Source of the DNA: Comamonadaceae bacterium PBBC2
Lineage (GTDB): Bacteria; Pseudomonadota; Gammaproteobacteria; Burkholderiales; Burkholderiaceae_C
Reading direction: 5' to 3'
Assembly (NCBI GenBank): GCA_002255935.1
Contig: NKIO01000042.1
Span: 1-32,327, forward strand
DNA length: 32,327 bases
Numbering within the stretch: the first letter of the stretch is position 1; each line of letters begins with the position of its first letter. Of this stretch, positions 16,060-23,639 are shown piece by piece. The position numbers and the translations under genes are program-made. Under the pieces are notes generated by a model. It was not told the origin of the DNA. It saw only the letters and a program-made list of their open reading frames with translations, and made no database searches.

Positions 16060-17109
16060 ATGATCAAAAACTTAAAAGCCATGCGACCGGCATCGCTGCT
16101 GGTGGTGGCTAGTTTTCTGCCATGGCAGGTGCAGGCCAAGGATGAAATCGTGGGCGTATCTTGGTCTAACTTTCAAGAGGAACGCTGGAAGAAAGACGAA
16201 TCTGCCATCAAAGCTGCACTGGCCGCAGCAGGAGCCAAATACATCTCAGCTGACGCACAGGGCTCCAACGAAAAGCAGTTGGCGGATATCGAAGCGCTCA
16301 TCGCCAAAGGTGCCAAGGTCTTGATCATCTTGGCCCAAGACGCCAGTGCTATTTTGCCCGCAGTGAACAAAGCCAAGGAGGCCAAGGTACCGGTGGTGGC
16401 CTATGACCGATTGATACAGGACAGCGGCGTGCTGTATCTCACCTTCGATAACGTGGAAGTGGGCCGTATGCAGGCTCGTGCGGTGCTAGCTGTCAAACCC
16501 AAAGGTAATTACGTGTTCATCAAGGGCTCGCCTACCGACCCGAATGCTGATTTTCTAAACGCGGGTCAACGCGAAGTTCTCAAACCCGCCATGGATAAGG
16601 GCGATATCAAAATTGTGGGCGAGCAGTACACAGATGGCTGGGCACCCGAGAATGCGCAAAAGAATATGGAGCAAATACTGACCCGCAACGCCAATAGGGT
16701 GGATGCCGTGGTTGCCTCCAATGATGGGACTGCTGGTGGCGTCGTGGCTGCGCTGCGCGCCCAGAACCTGGTGGGTGTGCCCGTATCGGGTCAAGATGCC
16801 GATATTGCAGCCCTGAATCGCGTCGCGCGGGGTGAGCAAACCGTATCGGTATGGAAAGATGCACGCGAGTTGGGCAAGGCGGCAGGCACCTATGCGGCCC
16901 AAATGGCAGTTGGCACCAAACTGGCCAACATTCCTGGTGCAGCCCCATGGAACGGTGGAAGCAGGAAGCTTTCTATTCCCTCTATTTTTCTGAAGCCGAT
17001 ACCGGTAACCCAAGACAATCTCAAACTGGTTTTGGACGCTGGCTGGGCTACCAAGGCACAGGTGTGCGCAGGCGTTATTCCTGCCAAAGCGCCTGCGGTC
17101 TGCAAGTAG
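16060..17109 (+). CDS. xylF: D-xylose ABC transporter periplasmic binding protein
   Basis: A 349-residue periplasmic sugar-binding protein. The signal peptide is cut after VQA (residue 26), leaving [20 protein letters not shown], which matches the XylF start with its ligand-facing RW pair. Other XylF-like stretches are [45 protein letters not shown] and [21 protein letters not shown] (read with a break). GAGGAG lies 8 bases before the ATG. It is the first gene of xylF-xylH-xylG and gives the importer its xylose specificity. Confidence 0.94.
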   Translation: MIKNLKAMRPASLLVVASFLPWQVQAKDEIVGVSWSNFQEERWKKDESAIKAALAAAGAKYISADAQGSNEKQLADIEALIAKGAKVLIILAQDASAILPAVNKAKEAKVPVVAYDRLIQDSGVLYLTFDNVEVGRMQARAVLAVKPKGNYVFIKGSPTDPNADFLNAGQREVLKPAMDKGDIKIVGEQYTDGWAPENAQKNMEQILTRNANRVDAVVASNDGTAGGVVAALRAQNLVGVPVSGQDADIAALNRVARGEQTVSVWKDARELGKAAGTYAAQMAVGTKLANIPGAAPWNGGSRKLSIPSIFLKPIPVTQDNLKLVLDAGWATKAQVCAGVIPAKAPAVCK

Positions 17110-17127
17110 AAAACCTCGCTATCTGTC

Positions 17128-18336
17128 ATGCAGACATGGCTTGAAAAAGCGGGGTTTGATGCGCGTTTTATCTCGCTGCTGCTGGCACTTGCGCTGATCT
17201 GGGTGGCGCTAGCGCTTGGTACCGACGGCATCTTTGTGTCGCCACGCAACCTTTACAACTTGTCGATACAGACCTGCGTCACGGCCATCATGGCCTGCGG
17301 CATGGTGTACTTGATTGTTGCGCGCCAGATCGACTTGTCAGTAGGTTCACAGATGGCTTGTACTGGCATGTTTATCGCCTTCATCCAAACGGAGTGGTTA
17401 GGCGCAGAGGCCCCCGGTGCGTGGCTTGTGTCCATTGGCATGGGCATGGGCGCTGGTATGTTGCTGGGTGCATTCCAAGGCTGGTGGATCGCCTACCGCG
17501 GCGTACCTGCTTTTGTCGTTACGCTAGCGGGCTATTTGATGTTTCGGGGTGCGGCCTTTTTGGTGGCCGACGGACAAACTCTGGCGCCGCTGTCTAGCAG
17601 CTATCAGCGTTTGGGAGGCGGCATGCAAGGCTCTATTGGTCCGGTGTGGAGCTGGGCATTGGGCCTACTCGGCTGCGCTGGAGTCATCGCACAAGCCGTG
17701 TATGCCAGACGTTCACGTGCCCGCTACAAGGCCGCAATGACACCTTGGTGGGGCGATGCACTGAAAGCCGTCACCATCTGCACCGCGCTACTGGGTTTCG
17801 TCGCGGTCATGTGCGCCTACCCTGATCCCGCAAGCGGGATCGACGGCGGCGCGCCGGTCGGCAAAGGCATTGCGGTGCCGGTCCTGATACTGGTCGCAGT
17901 GGCATTGTCACTGACTATAGTTGCCCAACGCACACGCTTGGGCCGCTATGTGTTTGCCTATGGTGGTAACCCCGAGGCAGCCACACTCTCAGGCCTGCCC
18001 ACACAGCGTGTATTGATGATCATCTTCATGCTGATGGGCGCACTGGCTGCGGTGGCTGCGGTCATCACCACGTCGCGCTTGAACTCTGGCACCCATTCCA
18101 TTGGCCAGATGGCCGAACTGTATGTCATTGCCGCCACGGTGATTGGCGGCTCTGCGCTAGCTGGGGGTGTGGGCAGCATACCCGGCGCCATTGTGGGCGC
18201 ATTGCTGATACAGAGCCTGGATAACGGCATGGTGCTGATGGATGTGTCGAGCGCCAAGCGGCAGATTTTTATAGGCTTGATCCTGATCGGGGCGGTTTGG
18301 TTTGACGGCATTTACACACGCAGACAAAGCAAATGA
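17128..18336 (+). CDS. xylH: D-xylose ABC transporter permease
   Basis: A 402-residue permease of the CUT2 (ribose/xylose) class with about ten membrane segments. Characteristic stretches are [19 protein letters not shown] (periplasmic/cytoplasmic gate region), [20 protein letters not shown] and [20 protein letters not shown] [16 protein letters not shown]. The last segment is [20 protein letters not shown]. It starts 18 bases after xylF without a strong ribosome-binding site and overlaps xylG by four bases (ATGA). It forms the homodimeric channel for XylF-delivered xylose. Confidence 0.94.
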   Translation: MQTWLEKAGFDARFISLLLALALIWVALALGTDGIFVSPRNLYNLSIQTCVTAIMACGMVYLIVARQIDLSVGSQMACTGMFIAFIQTEWLGAEAPGAWLVSIGMGMGAGMLLGAFQGWWIAYRGVPAFVVTLAGYLMFRGAAFLVADGQTLAPLSSSYQRLGGGMQGSIGPVWSWALGLLGCAGVIAQAVYARRSRARYKAAMTPWWGDALKAVTICTALLGFVAVMCAYPDPASGIDGGAPVGKGIAVPVLILVAVALSLTIVAQRTRLGRYVFAYGGNPEAATLSGLPTQRVLMIIFMLMGALAAVAAVITTSRLNSGTHSIGQMAELYVIAATVIGGSALAGGVGSIPGAIVGALLIQSLDNGMVLMDVSSAKRQIFIGLILIGAVWFDGIYTRRQSK

Positions 18337-19103
18337 ACACGCACAGTGTGGCTACGGTGGCAACGCCTTTGATAGAAACACAGCGGCTAAGCAAGCGCTT
18401 TGGTGGCCTACAGGCGGTGAATGGTGTGGACTGCTCGCTGATGGCTGGCGAGGTGGTGGGCTTGTTGGGCCACAACGGTGCTGGCAAAAGTACGCTCATC
18501 AAGATACTGTCGGGCGTCTACCCCGCAGACGAAGGCCAGATCCTGGTACGCGGCACACCACACCGCTTTGCCAGCCCGCGCGATGCGCGTGCCGTCGGCA
18601 TAGAGACCATTCACCAAACTTTGGCATTGGCAGAAAACCTGGATGCACCCGCCAATCTATTTTTGGGCCGTGAGCTTCTGACGCCTTGGCGCACACTCGA
18701 CACCGACCGCATGGAACACGAAGCGCTGCAAGTCATTACGCGGCTGAACCCGAACTTCAAAGACATGAGGAAACCCGTGCGCGCCATGTCTGGCGGGCAG
18801 CGTCAAACGGTGGCGATTGCCAGAGCGCTTTACTTCAATGCCCGTATCCTCATCATGGACGAGCCCTGCGCCGCACTGGGTCCGGCGGAGACGCGCATGG
18901 TCCTAGACACCATACACCGGCTCAAGGAACAAAACATCGGCATCTTCCTGATCAGCCACGACATGGTCGATGTATTTGAGGTGTGCGACCGCGTCACGGT
19001 GATGAAGAACGGCACTGTAGTCGATACCGTGCGCATACCGGAAGTAACGCAAGACGACGTACTGAGCATGATCATTTTGGGTCAAAAGCCCAAGACCCTG
19101 TAA
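18333..19103 (+). CDS. xylG: D-xylose ABC transporter ATPase, single-domain form
   Basis: A 256-residue ATPase. Walker [10 protein letters not shown] is at residues 46-54, signature [14 protein letters not shown] begins at 152, Walker B ILIMDEP carries Asp176-Glu177, and the switch His209 is in LISHD. The D-loop reads CAALGPAET rather than SALD, as in the rhizobial fructose ATPase FrcA. Canonical XylG has two fused nucleotide-binding domains of about 500 residues; this protein has one and ends naturally at a stop, so it must act as a dimer. No second half is found downstream: the next gene is on the other strand 34 bases away. Confidence 0.92.
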   Translation: MNTHSVATVATPLIETQRLSKRFGGLQAVNGVDCSLMAGEVVGLLGHNGAGKSTLIKILSGVYPADEGQILVRGTPHRFASPRDARAVGIETIHQTLALAENLDAPANLFLGRELLTPWRTLDTDRMEHEALQVITRLNPNFKDMRKPVRAMSGGQRQTVAIARALYFNARILIMDEPCAALGPAETRMVLDTIHRLKEQNIGIFLISHDMVDVFEVCDRVTVMKNGTVVDTVRIPEVTQDDVLSMIILGQKPKTL

Positions 19104-19137
19104 GTCCTCTCAGGTACCTGACATGCCTGTCACGCGA

Positions 19138-20232
19138 TCACACCCGGCCAGCGATTTTCATAGGCGGACGCAGGCGCGGCGCGGCGTCCGATTGGCGGCG
19201 TATCAGCGAGAAATCCATCACCATATGCTCAGGTGGCTCAGGTTCTTCATTTCGTCGTGCGCGTATTTGGCGCACTAGCAGTTTGACGGCTTCCTCAGCC
19301 ATATTGGTGATCGGCTGGCGTACTGTTGTCAGCTCGGGCCAGATGGTCGTCGCCAGCGCCGTATCGTCGAAACCGACCACGGTGAGATCACCAGGAACAT
19401 CGAGGCCCAGCCTGTGGGCTATGGCCACGGTGGCTGCAGCCATGTCATCGTTGCTGGCGAAGATCGCTGTGGGGCGCTGCTGCAGCCCCAGTAGTGCCTC
19501 CGCCGCATCCAAACCAGATCGATACGTGAACTGACCTTGCGCAATTAATTCTGCGGATGCTGTCGTACCTACCTCCGCCAATGCGGCTTTGAAACCGGCC
19601 AAGCGGCGCGCACTGGCCGTCTGATTCGGGTGGCCGATGATGAATCCGATACGGTGATGGCCTAAGGCCAATAGATGCCGGGTCATGGCGAATGCTGCTT
19701 GGTAGTCGTCCACGCTGACGGCGCTCACACGCTTATCTGGTTGGCCGCAGGCCACCGCCATCGAGGGTGTTGACGACTTAGCGATCAGGTCCACCAATCG
19801 CACCGAATCGCACAGCGGTGGGGGCAGGATGATGCCGTCCACGCCGTTGGCGATCAGGTCGCGCGCCGCAGCTTCCGCCTTGCCACCAGCCTCACACATC
19901 TCCACCACCAACTGCACGTGATTCAAACTGGCTTGGTTGAGCAGACCTACTAAGAAGGCACTCAGATACCCCGCACTGGGGTTGCTATACAAGAAGCCGA
20001 GGCGTATCGGTTTGGACCCGGCTAAGCGGCGTGCCGTCTGGTTGGGCACATAGTTGAGTGCAGCCACTGCCGCATTGACGCTATCGCGCGTGCGCGCGCT
20101 GACATTGGTTTCCCCATTCACCACGCGCGAAACGGTCATGGGAGACACACCTGCAAACGCTGCCACGTCAGACAAGGTGGCGGTACTGTTCACTTTTTTC
20201 GTGGTGCCTACCTTCAACTTAGTCTGAGTCAT
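19138..20232 (-). CDS. LacI-family transcriptional regulator, probable control of GH67, receptor and uronate genes
   Basis: A 364-residue LacI/GalR-family regulator. The helix-turn-helix covers about residues 20-42 (TLSDVAAFAGVSPMTVSRVV), the hinge ARRLAGSKP follows, and the rest is a type I periplasmic-binding-like domain. VVGFDDTALATTIWPELTTV near the C-terminus is the family's ligand-pocket stretch. The frame opens at 20292, but that start lies within the terminator at 20251-20294, so Met at 20232 (MTQTKLKVGTTKK) is preferred. It faces xylG tail to tail. Two operators of classical GCGC-centred LacI form (23526-23547 and 25836-25855) lie next to its neighbours and are its likely targets. 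The effector may be glucuronate, an aldouronate or a later intermediate. Confidence 0.88.
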   Translation of the reverse strand: MTQTKLKVGTTKKVNSTATLSDVAAFAGVSPMTVSRVVNGETNVSARTRDSVNAAVAALNYVPNQTARRLAGSKPIRLGFLYSNPSAGYLSAFLVGLLNQASLNHVQLVVEMCEAGGKAEAAARDLIANGVDGIILPPPLCDSVRLVDLIAKSSTPSMAVACGQPDKRVSAVSVDDYQAAFAMTRHLLALGHHRIGFIIGHPNQTASARRLAGFKAALAEVGTTASAELIAQGQFTYRSGLDAAEALLGLQQRPTAIFASNDDMAAATVAIAHRLGLDVPGDLTVVGFDDTALATTIWPELTTVRQPITNMAEEAVKLLVRQIRARRNEEPEPPEHMVMDFSLIRRQSDAAPRLRPPMKIAGRV

Positions 20233-20250
20233 CTCTGTCGGTAGTCTCGA

Positions 20251-20294
20251 AATAAAAAAGAGAGTGTAGTGCCGGGTAAGCCTACCCGGCACTA
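20251..20294 (-). terminator. Rho-independent terminator after the TonB-receptor gene
   Basis: A perfect 12-bp stem (arms at 20267-20278 and 20283-20294, TAGTGCCGGGTA and its complement) with a 4-base loop. On the minus strand it is followed by ACACTCTC and a run of six T. It lies 100 bases past the receptor stop and ends about 19 bases before the LacI start, separating the two genes. Confidence 0.9.
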
Positions 20295-20394
20295 CCGCAA
20301 TTTACGGCCCATGCTCATCATGCGGAGTCATCTGCACTTCGCCCTGCTTGGACGCCCCCGAATGATATGAGCATCAGGCTTGCGAACGACTGAC

Positions 20395-23300
20395 TTAGAA
20401 CTTGGCGCGCAGACCCACCACATACGTAGGGCCTGGCTTGTACTGCGTAAAGGTGGCATTGGTGAACTGGAAATAGCTGCGTTGGGTTGCGTCCCCCAGA
20501 TTGATGACGTCAAACGTTAGCGTTGGCCAGTTCTTCTTTTCCAAAATGCGCTCTAAGTCAAAGCTGGTCGACAAATCCAGCTGTTGGTAGGCGTCTCCAT
20601 ACAAAGCCGCCAGCCCGATACCGTTTTGGTTGGCATTAGCTACTTGGCTGCCTTCGTTGAAAGTACGAGACAGGCGCAGCATATAGCCGTCGCGCTGGTA
20701 GTAGGCGGTCACGTTGTTCGTCATCTTGGGTACGCCCAGTGCAATGAAGCCATTGGTACCCTCGCCGCTGGCGCTCTGGTCCGTGAAGGTCACGTTTGCG
20801 CTAAAGCCGAAGCCCTTAACAGGTAACCACTTGTCCAATGGCTGAACCCAACCCAGTTCAGTTCCCTGAATGGCCAGAATACCGTCGGCATTTCTGGGCC
20901 GAGTCAGCACCACAGTTGCCGCGCCTGGGCCACCCCGCGTATTGATGGCGTCTTTCTGCCCTTGCGTCAGCGTGTCATAAGTCACACCATAGGCGGCCAA
21001 ACTGCTGAAGGGCTGAGTCACGTTTTCATTGACGGTAAATCCGTTAATTTTCTTTTGAAAGAAAGTAGCCGACAGATAGCCTTCACGTCCCGTGTACCAA
21101 TCCAAGCCAACGTCTATGTTGTCTGAAATGTAGGGCTTCAGCGCGGAGTTTCCGACCGAGCCCACATCCGCCGATGGCGAACTGAAGTTAAGCGTAGGGC
21201 GCAACGAATCAGGATTGGCACGGGTCATCGAGCGCGAAACTGCAGCGCGCGCGATCACATCCTTTGTCACATTCAACGCCGCCGTCAACGATGGCAGAAC
21301 ATTGTCATAACTCGTGCTTACGTAGTTGAAGGGCGTGATGCTGGGATACAGACCACCGTTCTGCAGTGTGGCATTGCGTGGGTCGGCCGTCGATACGCCG
21401 AAAGCGCCCACGATCTGGTCGGTCTGGACATAACGCACGCCGGCGTTGTAGCGCAACTGATAGTCCATCGGCATGGCTATGCCGTTAACTTCCAGATAGA
21501 TACCGCGCGTTTTTTCCTGAATAGACCCAGCGCCGGCACCGGTGTTGGACGAGCCATTGGTATCCAACGCAGCGTCGGAGAAGGACTGATATTTAGTGTC
21601 AGCGCGGAACTTGTTCCAATCCACTGTGACGAAGCCCGAAGAACCAGGAGTCAGGTAATTTGCAAGTGCCGCATTGGGAACCAACGAACCGTTGTAAATC
21701 AAAGCATCGGTGCGGCCTGCCGTAGCGCCCGTGCCAAAACCTGGGTAAACCGACGCGTAGCTCACGCCCGGCGTATTTGCCCCCGTGCAGCCCGGCAAGT
21801 TGCCGTTTCCGGGCACGACCACGCTGGGGTTGTTGCCACACACCGCAGACTGCCAGGCACCAGAATTGTCCTTGGAACGTATGTTGCGGGACACATCGTC
21901 AAGTGCAAAGCCAGCTTTCAAGTTCAGGCTCTTGTCTCCCCAAGTCAGATTTGCACGCACACCCTTGGTTTCTGTATCGCGCAGCTCCTCTTGTTGGTTA
22001 ACGCGACCCCCATTCCAGCCAAAGCTGGCGGGGTTATTTACGTCGGTATTGCTGGTAATTGACGGAATGCCACCCGATGTATTGTCATAAGTTACGGTTG
22101 TGCCGTTGCCCAATGGCGTGACTGGGCCCACCGTTGGGGAATCGCGGTGGAAGCTGCTCTTGGTCCAGTTGATCTGTGCATCTAGCTTCAAATTCTTGTC
22201 GATTTTCCACTCCATGCCTGGGTTGATTCCAAACAGCGTCACGTCTTCTGTGTAGGGGCGAAACTCAAGAAACCACTGGGCATTGGTAAAGGTGCCCTTG
22301 GTGACAACACAGCCCTGTGCGCAGTCAGCGCTGTCTACCTGCATGTTGATAGGCACCATCGCACCATTGCGACCGACCCAGTTCATGTCGACACGGGTCA
22401 GCTGGTTCTTCTTTTTGCTGGCCATAGCATCTACATAGAACTGCAACGCGTCGCTCGGACGGTATTCCATGCTGACGATGCCGGTGAGCTTGTCTTTGGT
22501 GCCGGATTCGTCCATGGTACGACCCAGGCGCGGGATGATTCCGTTGTCAATCTGCGTAATGTTCAGACCGGGGTTATTGGCCAACAAGAAGGCTTGATCG
22601 ACTGCCGTGCCTGCAACTAAACCGCTACCGGCGTTGGCAGGCACCGTGCCAGGTATGGTCCAGTTGCCGCCACCTGTGCTGTTGCGCGTTGCCGAAGTGC
22701 TCTGTGTCGCCGACAAGTTGGCATTGGTCCAACCAATGGTTTCAAAACCCGTGGTGCGCACTTTGGAATTGGACCAGGCGAGACCTCCCAAGATACCGAA
22801 TTCTCCGCCGGTTTTGCTACCGAGAATGGAGCCTTTGTTTCCCCAATTGCCAGCCGACTTGCTATTGGTACCTTGTGCACTGTAGGCAAAATACTCACCC
22901 GGATTATCAAATGGCCGCGCACTGCGCATATCCACATTGCCCGCAGCGCCACCTTCCAACATGCCCGCAGTGGGGCTCTTGTTTACGGTCACGCGTTTGA
23001 ATAAGTCGGTTGGCAGCAGATCCAAATCCACTTCTCGGTTGGTGTTCTGGCTATCGGTACGCCCCGTGGAGGCCACTGCGACCGGCGCGCCGTTCAGCAA
23101 AATCTTGGTGAAGCTGGTACCCAGGCCGCGAATCTGAATATTGATCCCCTCGCCTGTGATCTCCCGGCTGATCTGAATGCCAGGAATGCGATTGATCGAC
23201 TCGGCAATATTGGTGTCGGGGAACTTTCCCAGATCCTCGGCAAAAATCGAATCCTGAAAACCCACGGCTTCGCGCTTGTCTTTTGTGGTGGTCTCCAGGC

Positions 23301-23457
23301 TGCCACGGTAGCCTGTGATCTCTACCGATGGCAATGCAGCAGGAGTGGCCTGCTGCGCGTAGGCCTGGGTCATTAAGCTCGCTAGCGCGGTCAGGGCGAA
23401 CATCATGCGGCCACTGGCTGGCGCGCGTGAACTCGATTTCCTGCAATGTTTTTGCAT
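20395..23457 (-). CDS. TonB-dependent outer-membrane receptor, probable glucuronoxylo-oligosaccharide uptake
   Basis: A 1020-residue TonB-dependent receptor. The signal peptide ends near TQAYA. The plug domain covers about residues 55-185 and carries GFQDSIFAEDLGKFPDTNIAE, split here as GFQDSIF and LGKFPDTNIAESINRIPG, then IQIRGLGTSFTKILLNG and GAAGNVDMRSARPFD. A long beta-barrel follows and ends in VVGLRAKF, with the terminal Phe needed for outer-membrane assembly. This size and plug type are common among carbohydrate receptors of Proteobacteria. GGAG stands 9 bases before the ATG. It lies between GH67 and a LacI gene and has its own LacI-type operator upstream (23526-23547). The substrate is inferred from these neighbours. 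Confidence 0.93.
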   Translation of the reverse strand: MQKHCRKSSSRAPASGRMMFALTALASLMTQAYAQQATPAALPSVEITGYRGSLETTTKDKREAVGFQDSIFAEDLGKFPDTNIAESINRIPGIQISREITGEGINIQIRGLGTSFTKILLNGAPVAVASTGRTDSQNTNREVDLDLLPTDLFKRVTVNKSPTAGMLEGGAAGNVDMRSARPFDNPGEYFAYSAQGTNSKSAGNWGNKGSILGSKTGGEFGILGGLAWSNSKVRTTGFETIGWTNANLSATQSTSATRNSTGGGNWTIPGTVPANAGSGLVAGTAVDQAFLLANNPGLNITQIDNGIIPRLGRTMDESGTKDKLTGIVSMEYRPSDALQFYVDAMASKKKNQLTRVDMNWVGRNGAMVPINMQVDSADCAQGCVVTKGTFTNAQWFLEFRPYTEDVTLFGINPGMEWKIDKNLKLDAQINWTKSSFHRDSPTVGPVTPLGNGTTVTYDNTSGGIPSITSNTDVNNPASFGWNGGRVNQQEELRDTETKGVRANLTWGDKSLNLKAGFALDDVSRNIRSKDNSGAWQSAVCGNNPSVVVPGNGNLPGCTGANTPGVSYASVYPGFGTGATAGRTDALIYNGSLVPNAALANYLTPGSSGFVTVDWNKFRADTKYQSFSDAALDTNGSSNTGAGAGSIQEKTRGIYLEVNGIAMPMDYQLRYNAGVRYVQTDQIVGAFGVSTADPRNATLQNGGLYPSITPFNYVSTSYDNVLPSLTAALNVTKDVIARAAVSRSMTRANPDSLRPTLNFSSPSADVGSVGNSALKPYISDNIDVGLDWYTGREGYLSATFFQKKINGFTVNENVTQPFSSLAAYGVTYDTLTQGQKDAINTRGGPGAATVVLTRPRNADGILAIQGTELGWVQPLDKWLPVKGFGFSANVTFTDQSASGEGTNGFIALGVPKMTNNVTAYYQRDGYMLRLSRTFNEGSQVANANQNGIGLAALYGDAYQQLDLSTSFDLERILEKKNWPTLTFDVINLGDATQRSYFQFTNATFTQYKPGPTYVVGLRAKF

Positions 23458-23474
23458 GGTCTTGTCTCCGAATT

Positions 23475-23490
23475 GGGCGTTCTGCCGCCC
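23475..23490 (-). other. Leader hairpin before the TonB-receptor gene
   Basis: GGGCG and CGCCC pair around a 6-base loop in the receptor's untranslated leader, ending about 6 bases before the Shine-Dalgarno GGAG. It could affect ribosome access or mRNA stability; no known riboswitch class was recognised. Confidence 0.35.
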
Positions 23491-23525
23491 GTTGTTTTAA
23501 AACTGTTTATTTGTTCGTTACCATC

Positions 23526-23547
23526 AAAATGGTAGCGCGAACATTTT
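23526..23547. promoter_or_regulatory. Putative LacI-type operator upstream of the TonB receptor
   Basis: The core ATGGTAGCGCGAACAT (23529-23544) is flanked by AAA and TTT that extend the dyad, with the GCGC centre typical of LacI/GalR operators. It matches the site at 25838-25853 at 13 of 16 positions, with the common form ATG-N-T-N-GCGC-N-A-N-CAT. It lies about 70 bases upstream of the receptor start, in the gap after GH67. Confidence 0.7.
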
Positions 23548-23563
23548 TAGTTTAAGCCCGCCT

Positions 23564-23588
23564 AAAACACATCGGAAATGCGTGTTTT
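23564..23588 (-). other. Inverted repeat downstream of GH67
   Basis: AAAACAC and GTGTTTT are separated by 11 bases, about 52 bases past the GH67 stop. On the minus strand the stem ends in TTTT, so it may act as a weak terminator or 3' stabilising hairpin. The stem is AT-rich and the call is uncertain. Confidence 0.3.
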
Positions 23589-23639
23589 CCCTAGTGTCGC
23601 AATGAGGGAATTTGAGGGGAATGCAGCCTGTCTGGCGGC

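Noticed and set aside
18333..19103. xylG as a truncated pseudogene
   Set aside because: All ATPase motifs are intact, the length fits FrcA-like single-domain ATPases, and no remnant of a second domain follows.
19110..19131. Palindromes TCAGGTACCTGA and GACA-TGCC-TGTC between xylG and the convergent LacI gene as a bidirectional terminator
   Set aside because: Stems are short and no T-run follows on either strand; noted only as weak symmetry in a 34-base gap.
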